The notes below the pieces were generated by a model that saw nothing but the letters and a program-made list of their open reading frames with translations, ran no database searches and was not told the origin of the DNA. Both the position numbers and the translations under genes were made by a program. DNA of 6,585 nt from Porphyromonas sp. GTDB lineage: Bacteria; Bacteroidota; Bacteroidia; Bacteroidales; Porphyromonadaceae. This document shows, piece by piece, positions 1-5,910 of the stretch (positions within the stretch are counted from its first letter, which is position 1; every line of letters begins with the position of its first letter). The DNA is taken from assembly GCA_029983495.1 (NCBI GenBank), contig JASBZJ010000103.1, positions 1 through 6,585 of the forward strand, written 5' to 3'.

Positions 1-8
1 GAAATAAA

Positions 9-17
9 GGGGGGGGG
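9..17. repeat. Run of nine G (nine C on the operon strand)
   Basis: An uninterrupted homopolymer of nine G sits at the left end of the window, directly before an ATG at 18. Such tracts are prone to slipped-strand length change in replication and to sequencing error. It lies outside any gene I can support, so no effect on a product can be claimed. Confidence 0.8.
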
Positions 18-51
18 ATGAGCCAAGAATCTTGTTTTGACACACCCTCCT

Positions 52-154
52 ACATCACCTCATTAACAAACAAAATTACAACATGGGCGGGCGGACACAC
101 AGGTCCGCACCGACATCACCTCATTAACAAACAAATTGACAACATGAACGGGCG
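52..154. repeat. Pair of 42-bp direct repeats, 61-bp period
   Basis: Copies at 52-93 and 113-154 agree at 38 of 42 bases; the first 23 bases (starting ACATCACCTCATTAACAAAC) are identical, and both contain ACAACATG and end in CGGGCG. The conserved part leads each time into a GC-rich inverted repeat. The unit lies beyond the 3' end of the pilus operon and is noncoding as far as I can see. It may continue as an array to the left of the window, although the bases just before copy 1 do not match the end of a preceding unit. Confidence 0.85.
91..108. repeat. Hairpin of the first repeat copy
   Basis: GCGGAC (91-96) is followed by the six-base loop ACACAG and the exact complement GTCCGC (103-108). 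The core GGGCGGACACACAGGTCCGC resembles palindromic repeat elements that I recall being scattered in many bacterial genomes. Its counterpart in the second copy (148-173) has diverged in the loop but keeps a perfect stem. It may serve as a second, backup terminator for the operon. Confidence 0.5.
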
Positions 155-173
155 AACCTGCAGGCCCGCCCGT
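148..173 (-). terminator. GC-rich hairpin downstream of the operon, possible terminator
   Basis: ACGGGCG (148-154) pairs perfectly with CGCCCGT (167-173) around a 12-base loop that itself contains the palindrome CCTGCAGG. Read in the operon's direction it starts 82 nt after the stop codon at 256 and is followed by the moderately T-rich TCATGTTGTCAATTTGTTTG. That is a reasonable but imperfect intrinsic terminator, since the U-run is interrupted. It is also the hairpin part of the second direct repeat, so it could be a repeat element that happens to terminate transcription. Confidence 0.4.
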
Positions 174-255
174 AATAATAAATAACGCCTTATGAAAAGG
201 TTCTCAAATCAGTACTATTACACTGAATCCTTTGTAAGAAAGGTCGCACATACTG

Positions 256-3200
256 TTACAAGTCGCGTACGCAACGCACATTGCCTAAATCTCCGGTATC
301 GTTGGTAAACTTTTCCCACGATGTAAAACCTGTTAACCCCACAACGATAAATAGCGATTTGAAGTTAATATCAATACGTGCGGCATAGCCTTGTAGTTTT
401 GCAGGGGGGGTACCATCGGGTTTCCACTGCCATAATGCTCTCTTATTTGCATTATTCTGAATATTGACATGGAGCAAGGTACCCGTTCTGCTGTATTCCG
501 TTGAGGAAAGGAACATGTATACCCCACTGGCGGCAATATCCGTCCAGTCTGTCATATTGTTTGCCATAACAAATACCTCCGAAACATTAGGAACACGCCA
601 CTTACCCATATCGCTTTTATCGGCTTCCTCGCTGTATACTTTGCAGGGCGATTTACCGATATTTATATCCCGGATTAGGGTAGTAAGGCTTTCGTAATAG
701 TCCTTATTATCATTCAATGCGGGTACTCGGAATGTTTTACCCACCTTAAAGCCTTTTTCGTAAATTCGAGCAGACTCGTTAAGCTCGGTATGGCGAGGTA
801 ATTCGCCACGAACAACACGAGTATGGCGAAGCGAACGTTTATCAATGTTTTCGGGATAGAATTCACGTTTTTGCTTATCGAACTTCACCACGTTGGGGAA
901 ATATTCCTTATCAACCGTAGTTTTACGGTTATTAATGAAGCGTTCTTTAAGGTCGCCCTCATCGTTGGCTAATTCACGCACCAACCTAGCCCCGGCATTG
1001 TAGGCTCTGAAAGCATTAATATTCGCTTGAAGGCCATACGATTGCGAAGTTTCGATCGTTACTGAAGTTGAAAACAATCCATCACGAATAATTACGTAAG
1101 GGTTACCGGGGAAATTACCATTACCCCCCTTATACGAAGTAGACGAGCGGTATACTACTTTATGCCCTTTATCCAAGCGTGAGCGTTGAGGAAGTGCCGT
1201 TTCGAAAAGAGCCAAGGCTCCTAATTGTAGTATCGAAGGGTTGTACCATTTAATATCCTCGCTGTGAATATGGAAATCGAAATCCGCTCCCTCTTTTAAC
1301 GAGGGTCTCGAAGCAAATATTGGCACAAAGTCGACGCTACGAAAATCCCCTTTCGCTAATTTTAGTTGGAAATCTTCAATTTCGAGGATGTTCTTCCAAT
1401 CGAACTTCCCTTTAGAAATACGAGCCCAATATCCGTTCTGACCAATTTGATCGAGGTAATCCCAATCTCCAACCTCTTTTCCCATTAAATAGCGTAAAGT
1501 ATTAATGTAACCATCGGCACGAAGTTCTGTTCCCGTATTTACGGCGGTACCATATAGTATGTAGGTCATGTTTTCGCCTTTAGCTATATCGTAATTATTT
1601 ATACCCCAAACCACGTTTTTACCATTAACTTTTATATCGTCGGTAAAGAAGGTTTTAATCGAGAGCTGATCGATACGGAAAAGCGGTTTAGCATAAGTAC
1701 TTAACCTATCGGGGCTTTGCCAATAACCATATTTATCCTTGCCAATACCTTGTAAACAATACAGCATTACGGCACGTGGCTCGGTGTTGGTAAACTTTTT
1801 CCAACCATCGCTATTATCGCGGGCAAAAGGCCGGTTAGTAATGGGGTTTTTACTGTAATGGAACTCGTCGAAAAAGAACGTTGCCGGCACTGTGCCGTTA
1901 AGCGGACCGCCCGAATAGTTTATAAACCTTTCGGAACTGCCTAACGTATGTTCGTTCCCTTCGTAACCAATCAACACATGTAGTAAAAATTGCTCGAGGG
2001 AATAAAGAGGGTACTGATAGATGGTTGTTCGTCTATCGTACTTCTGTTGGCGAATCCAAATAGGTTGATGAAGAATGTAGCTATAGGTTTGATAAGCATA
2101 AAGCATATCCTTATTTTGGTCGGGCGAATACTGTTGCGAAATATTTTGCGGAACAGCAACATGTACCCACGAAAGGTCGGTTTTTTTATTGCTCATACCC
2201 GCTCTATCGTAATCCCAATTATTCTTGTAAAGCCACATAAGCTCGTTCACCGAAAAAGTTATGTAGCTGGCCCCTTCGTTGCCACTACGCAAGGCGCGCC
2301 CTTTAACGGTGTAAGGCGTATGTACTTCAATAGCAAATAGGGGTTTATCCATATCTTCCTCATTTTCCAAGGCAAGTTGTTTAAATGGCATGCGACTACG
2401 AGGTTGAGCCATGTTGTATTCGCTTGCCATAAAGCGCACAAAGCGTTGCTCGTTATAGCTATCTAACTGAACACGTTGTAATGGGTCGTAAACATCGCCC
2501 TCAGCACCCGGCTGGTGTTCCTCTTCGTTGTCGACGGTCGATTTTGCTTCTACTATAATTTCATCAACGCCATTAACAGTAATGTTGTAGGTGTAGTGGG
2601 TATTACGCTCAACATTGTAATCGTTAACATCGGGCGCGGCATCACTTCCTTTAGGGATGGTATAGCCTAAGTGAAAAGTGTATTGTGTTTCGGCAGAACG
2701 AATGGTTCCATTATCGAGGTATTCGTGATAGCTACCTTCGATAGTTATATAAGTACCATTCGAAGGGGCAAAAACATAGTCGCCATTCTTTAACGAAGGG
2801 TCGTTATTCGTTCCACTAGGGGTTTTGGTTTGCTTGTCGCGCAAGTGGTACAACTGCTTAGCTCCGTAAGTAGTTAAGTCGGCACTTGTGATGGCCTTTT
2901 TAGGAGCTTTACGGTTCTCTAACGTGTAAAAAGTGGCAGTATTGCCCTCGTAAGTGATGTCGAAAGGTATATTTTGCTGTTCAAAAAAATCGGTTGCAGT
3001 TGCCGAAGCATCGGCATTACTACCTTTACGTTCAATTAAGTAGGCCTTTTTAGGAGCATTATGCACCGAAAAATAGCGTGGTATAAAAGTTATTCCTTGG
3101 GCACTTTTTACGTTGATGGTTATTTTTGCATCGATGCGACGCAACGTTAATACAATATGTTGCCCGCTGGCAACCAATCCTTCCTTGCGAGCCGACATAA

Positions 3201-3735
3201 GCATATACGAAGTTTCACGAAGTACCGAGTTCGTTTCGATGGTCGAAATTATCCCTTCGAGTTGCTGAAGGGTTGTGCAATTCATCACATCACTTTTACG
3301 AACTCCATATTCCGATTGTACTTCGGGGGTATCGAGGTTAGCAATAAGGATAAATATTTTTTGCCCCTCGGTAAGGTTTAAGTTTTTAAAGTCGCCAATG
3401 CTATTAGTACCATCGGCAACAGACGCATCAATCTTGCTACGTCCGCTTTCGCTAGAGGCAAGTTCGCCGTGAGCATCGGCAAGGTTGTAAAACTCGTTTA
3501 GTTCGAGCCTTTTCGTGTTCTTATCGAACACAAAAAGTGCCATATTCATTAATGTGCGTTCGGTGGTTTCGTTTAACGAACTGCGCAATTGGGCTTCGTT
3601 AGCTTTAGGGGTGGTAAAACTAAGTTTAAAAGCACCACTTGCGGCCTTGTGTTGGCTACGCAAGGTATCGTTAATACAACTTGTAGCCGTGGCCAGTGCC
3701 ACAAACAGTGATATAAGGCGAATAACAATCTTCAT
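256..3735 (-). CDS. DUF4906-type fimbrial tip lipoprotein with duplicated C-terminal module (1159 aa)
   Basis: Probable pilus-tip adhesin and last gene of the operon. Residues 1-19 are a signal peptide with a weak lipobox (ATSC), lipidated Cys20. The N-terminal half follows the DUF4906/fimbrillin pattern: MNMALFVFDKN (63-73), KIFILIANLD (125-134), IVLTLRRIDAKITINV (194-209, the 'RaxAKI' strand), YFSVHNAPKKAYL (221-233), FYTLEN (269-274), ITIEGSYHEY (330-339), YTFHLGY (352-358) and DYNVERNTHYTYNITVNGVDEI (373-393, written with the family's 'ndyxvxRNxxYxy' pattern). Residues about 405-800 are unassigned. The C-terminal third holds two related modules: KWYNPS (829-834), SSTSY (864-868), RLVREL (917-922); and KWRVPN (1045-1050), SSTEY (1077-1081), RCVRDL (1154-1159). 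These resemble the FISUMP/DUF1566-like modules ending many Bacteroidetes surface proteins. The start is fixed by an in-frame TGA two codons upstream. A 168-bp gap with a strong hairpin precedes it. Family call good; tip role inferred from size, order and domains. Confidence 0.85.
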   Translation of the reverse strand: MKIVIRLISLFVALATATSCINDTLRSQHKAASGAFKLSFTTPKANEAQLRSSLNETTERTLMNMALFVFDKNTKRLELNEFYNLADAHGELASSESGRSKIDASVADGTNSIGDFKNLNLTEGQKIFILIANLDTPEVQSEYGVRKSDVMNCTTLQQLEGIISTIETNSVLRETSYMLMSARKEGLVASGQHIVLTLRRIDAKITINVKSAQGITFIPRYFSVHNAPKKAYLIERKGSNADASATATDFFEQQNIPFDITYEGNTATFYTLENRKAPKKAITSADLTTYGAKQLYHLRDKQTKTPSGTNNDPSLKNGDYVFAPSNGTYITIEGSYHEYLDNGTIRSAETQYTFHLGYTIPKGSDAAPDVNDYNVERNTHYTYNITVNGVDEIIVEAKSTVDNEEEHQPGAEGDVYDPLQRVQLDSYNEQRFVRFMASEYNMAQPRSRMPFKQLALENEEDMDKPLFAIEVHTPYTVKGRALRSGNEGASYITFSVNELMWLYKNNWDYDRAGMSNKKTDLSWVHVAVPQNISQQYSPDQNKDMLYAYQTYSYILHQPIWIRQQKYDRRTTIYQYPLYSLEQFLLHVLIGYEGNEHTLGSSERFINYSGGPLNGTVPATFFFDEFHYSKNPITNRPFARDNSDGWKKFTNTEPRAVMLYCLQGIGKDKYGYWQSPDRLSTYAKPLFRIDQLSIKTFFTDDIKVNGKNVVWGINNYDIAKGENMTYILYGTAVNTGTELRADGYINTLRYLMGKEVGDWDYLDQIGQNGYWARISKGKFDWKNILEIEDFQLKLAKGDFRSVDFVPIFASRPSLKEGADFDFHIHSEDIKWYNPSILQLGALALFETALPQRSRLDKGHKVVYRSSTSYKGGNGNFPGNPYVIIRDGLFSTSVTIETSQSYGLQANINAFRAYNAGARLVRELANDEGDLKERFINNRKTTVDKEYFPNVVKFDKQKREFYPENIDKRSLRHTRVVRGELPRHTELNESARIYEKGFKVGKTFRVPALNDNKDYYESLTTLIRDINIGKSPCKVYSEEADKSDMGKWRVPNVSEVFVMANNMTDWTDIAASGVYMFLSSTEYSRTGTLLHVNIQNNANKRALWQWKPDGTPPAKLQGYAARIDINFKSLFIVVGLTGFTSWEKFTNDTGDLGNVRCVRDL

Positions 3736-3784
3736 AAATCAGGTTCAATACTTTATCAGCCTATGCTTTATGGTTTTTATTGGC

Positions 3785-3838
3785 TCCCGGTACTAAGGGG
3801 CTTATGCCGTTTGTATAAACGTTGCCCCCCGGCCGGGA
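3785..3838 (-). promoter_or_regulatory. Three-tier imperfect hairpin in the leader of the tip gene
   Basis: Read as minus-strand RNA, three nested helices share one axis: UCCCGG with CCGGGA (3833-3838 / 3785-3790), GGGGGGC with GCCCCUU including two G-U pairs (3824-3830 / 3795-3801), and CGUUU with AAACG (3817-3821 / 3808-3812) closed by a four-base loop. Internal loops are 2/4 and 2/6 bases. It lies 66 nt after the stop of the 652-residue gene and ends 49 nt before the ATG of the tip gene. On the operon strand no U-run follows, so it is not a textbook terminator there; a partial terminator, a processing or stability element, or a translation control is possible. The + strand does carry a T-rich tail (AATTTTATTT) next to it. 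The structure is seen; its role is inferred. Confidence 0.5.
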
Positions 3839-3903
3839 AGAATTTTATTTGATGAGGGGTTGGAATATGGTTAATGGGTAGCTTACTGCAATCGAGTAGC
3901 GTA

Positions 3904-5862
3904 TTAATCGAAGCCGATGTTAGCTTCGCGTTTATCCCAATTCTCAACGCTCCATACTACTTCGTCGAGGTTTTGCGCACGGTCCGTAGCCGGGATAATA
4001 ACATAGTTTACATACTCGTTGTTGGGCAGTATGTCGTAATTACCGGTTTCGGGGTTCAGCTTTCCGAGAGGAATAAAAAACGAACGAATCATATCCTTAG
4101 GTTGACTGAATCTGTTGATGCTACTTCTCGACAGACGATAGCTTTCGCGACACTGAATGGTAATTACCAAAGTAGGGCGGAAAAGGTTATCCTTAATACT
4201 ACTCACCTTATTTTCGAACTCGGCTTGCCAAATACTATTCGAAGGAACATAAGCACCCATGTATTGTGGCGTAATATACCTTTCGAACTTTGCTGAATTA
4301 GCTTTCATGGTAGCAATATTTGCCTCTACATCGAGCTGGCTTTGAATACCTTGCGATACGGGTTCAATACGATGAATTTCGTTGGGGTAGTAAGCCGAGT
4401 AATTTTTATCCCTCCCCGTTCCGTAGAGGAATGCATAAAGCATTGAGTGCAAAGGGTAGCTTGTTAAACCGGTTACACTTACACCATTGTATGCTTTAAG
4501 CTTATCCATAAGTTGCTTCGAGGGGATACTTTTAGCGGCTTCGATGGTTCTGCCATAAGCATCCTCCGAAACGAAACCGGGCTTAGCTACTTGCGGATAC
4601 GAAAGGATCGCAATTGAGCGAAGGCTTATTTTATCTCGAATGGTGTTAACTTTTTTATCGTTGGCTATCTCCGGTGGAACATTTATACTCCCCCGACCGG
4701 TATAAGGAATCCGTATGCCGGGTTCGGCACCGAGCGAAAGGCGAACACGCGCAAAGTCGCGATACAGGGGAACTGTAACTACAGGCTTATCGTTAACGGC
4801 AAGGTTTACCCCTTTTTTACTACCTGAAAGAAGGGCAAAAGCAGGTAAATTAGGTAGGAAAGCGTAACGGTCGTCCCAATCGTACAATAAATACCCTCCA
4901 TAATTACGCCAAGGGGTCTCATCGAATTTACTATTCCCCGAGTGGTAAGGAGGCATGGGGTCGTTGGTGTAGGTATCCATACCCGCAGTGTTTGCTCCCG
5001 TATACTGAACGCCCAAATCGTGATAGAGGGTAATGAACGACACGTCCTGAACGTGTGCCGCAACCCTATTGTAACGTGGGGTTTTATAAGCCAGGCCAAC
5101 ATAAAAACGTTGAATGCGAGGAATGCTTGTATTTTTTACCAATACCTCGAACTGTGAATCATTCAGATCATAAGTTTTAGCCGGAAACGTCCACGCCTCT
5201 TTACTTAACGGAGTATCCATTGCGGCCAAAGGCAGTGGTCGCTTATAATAACCGGGGGCAGGAATTGAATTGGTACTTAAATGTTGCTTAAGAGCATCGT
5301 TGTGGTTAAAGGGATCCTCGGCATACATTACAGTAACCGGGAAACACGAGTTTTCGAGTTCCTCCTTGGTAAAGGTATAAGGCGTACCCGCATCGAAGTG
5401 TTTGTGTACAACCTGCCCATCAGCCAGTGTAAAGTACCCCGGGTTAACCAACTTGCCCTGCATGTTTTTGTAACTGTAGTAGTAGCTGGCGTAAAAATCG
5501 TACTTGCCCTGCTCTAACTTTAAGCGCGATTGGTAAAGGTTAGCCACTGTGGTTTCGGTAAACTCGGTGGGCTTTTCGTACACTTTGGTACGTGTACCAC
5601 CGGGTTCGACCTTATAAATAGTAAGGTTAACCACAATTTTTTGCCGGCCTTTAAATACTCCGCCATTAACCCACCATGGTAATTTGGGGTTTTGTAACCA
5701 ATTCGAATTTTCCTCGCCACCACGAAGTAAAATTGTGGTGTAGCCATCCTCGCCAAATTGGGGTTCGTTTTCCTTTCGGTTACTACCACACGAGGTAATA
5801 ACCATTAATAAAACCATAAGCAAAAGGGAAAACTTTCCTTGGTGTAATAGTTGCATTTTCAT
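3904..5862 (-). CDS. Fimbrillin-like accessory pilus lipoprotein (652 aa)
   Basis: Complete gene. Residues 1-24 are a lipoprotein signal (hydrophobic FSLLLMVLLMVI, 11-22) with lipobox VITSC, giving lipidated Cys25; the mature protein should be exported and reach the cell surface. Fimbrillin-like hallmarks are a strand-rich N-terminal domain with a 'LEQGKYDFYASY' motif (116-127), a 'VTVPLYRDFARVRLSL' core strand (362-377) resembling the 'l.R..Ak' strand of fimbrillins, the paired strand 'ISLRSIAILSYP' (412-423), and a C-terminal NNEYVNYVII...VVWSVENWD (614-643) matching the usual last-strand signature. At 652 residues it is about twice a simple shaft subunit; its size and position recall the accessory subunits (FimC/D/E type) of P. 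gingivalis, but I cannot assign one. Residues about 170-340, rich in Tyr, Pro and Asn, match nothing I recognise. ATG at 5862 is preferred because it precedes the signal peptide; Met3 (5856) is an alternative. The upstream leader is A/T-rich without a Shine-Dalgarno sequence. Gene call firm, role inferred. Confidence 0.8.
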   Translation of the reverse strand: MKMQLLHQGKFSLLLMVLLMVITSCGSNRKENEPQFGEDGYTTILLRGGEENSNWLQNPKLPWWVNGGVFKGRQKIVVNLTIYKVEPGGTRTKVYEKPTEFTETTVANLYQSRLKLEQGKYDFYASYYYSYKNMQGKLVNPGYFTLADGQVVHKHFDAGTPYTFTKEELENSCFPVTVMYAEDPFNHNDALKQHLSTNSIPAPGYYKRPLPLAAMDTPLSKEAWTFPAKTYDLNDSQFEVLVKNTSIPRIQRFYVGLAYKTPRYNRVAAHVQDVSFITLYHDLGVQYTGANTAGMDTYTNDPMPPYHSGNSKFDETPWRNYGGYLLYDWDDRYAFLPNLPAFALLSGSKKGVNLAVNDKPVVTVPLYRDFARVRLSLGAEPGIRIPYTGRGSINVPPEIANDKKVNTIRDKISLRSIAILSYPQVAKPGFVSEDAYGRTIEAAKSIPSKQLMDKLKAYNGVSVTGLTSYPLHSMLYAFLYGTGRDKNYSAYYPNEIHRIEPVSQGIQSQLDVEANIATMKANSAKFERYITPQYMGAYVPSNSIWQAEFENKVSSIKDNLFRPTLVITIQCRESYRLSRSSINRFSQPKDMIRSFFIPLGKLNPETGNYDILPNNEYVNYVIIPATDRAQNLDEVVWSVENWDKREANIGFD

Positions 5863-5910
5863 TGTATTGTAAATGAAGAAAAGGGATTGTTTTCTATTAG
5901 GAGAGGCTTA

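Larger units (their letters stand above)
1..255. other. Noncoding region after the operon, repeat-rich
   Basis: Besides the direct repeats, hairpins and G-run, it holds a small inverted repeat CAAG-AAT-CTTG (24-34), TTTTGACACACCCTC (35-49), which resembles insertion-sequence ends seen in Bacteroidales, and two weak 5-bp stems close to the operon's stop: TCAGT/ACTGA (209-213 / 222-226) and CCTTT/AAAGG (229-233 / 239-243). No convincing gene was found. Bases 174-208 show nothing of note. Confidence 0.6.

Noticed and set aside
72..79. TAATTTTG on the minus strand of repeat 1, matching the Bacteroides -7 box TAnnTTTG
   Set aside because: No matching TTG-type -33 element at the right distance, and the second repeat copy has lost the TA; probably chance.
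83..127. Two short similar peptides starting at the ATG inside each repeat (MGGRTHRSAP and MNGRTCRPAR)
   Set aside because: Their similarity follows from the DNA repeat itself; 13-14 codons with no sign of selection at protein level.
18..185. 55-codon + strand open frame starting right after the G-run (MSQESCFDTP...)
   Set aside because: It runs straight through both direct repeats and both hairpins, has no spaced ribosome site, and its translation has low-complexity, repeat-derived character; most likely a chance frame in repeat DNA.
1..185. CRISPR array
   Set aside because: Only two repeat units, 42 bp with a 19-bp interval that is itself a palindrome; spacing and structure do not fit CRISPR repeats and no cas gene is present.
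229..243. CCTTT/AAAGG hairpin 12 nt after the tip-gene stop, as a terminator
   Set aside because: Only five pairs, AT-containing, and no T-run follows on the operon strand; the hairpins at 148-173 and 91-108 are better candidates.
1990..2340. 116-codon + strand open frame opposite the tip gene
   Set aside because: Antisense to the continuous 1159-residue frame; hydrophobic character comes from the complementary codons.
3874..4296. 140-codon + strand open frame opposite the 652-residue gene
   Set aside because: Antisense to a well-supported coding region; its translation shows no family motif or signal peptide.
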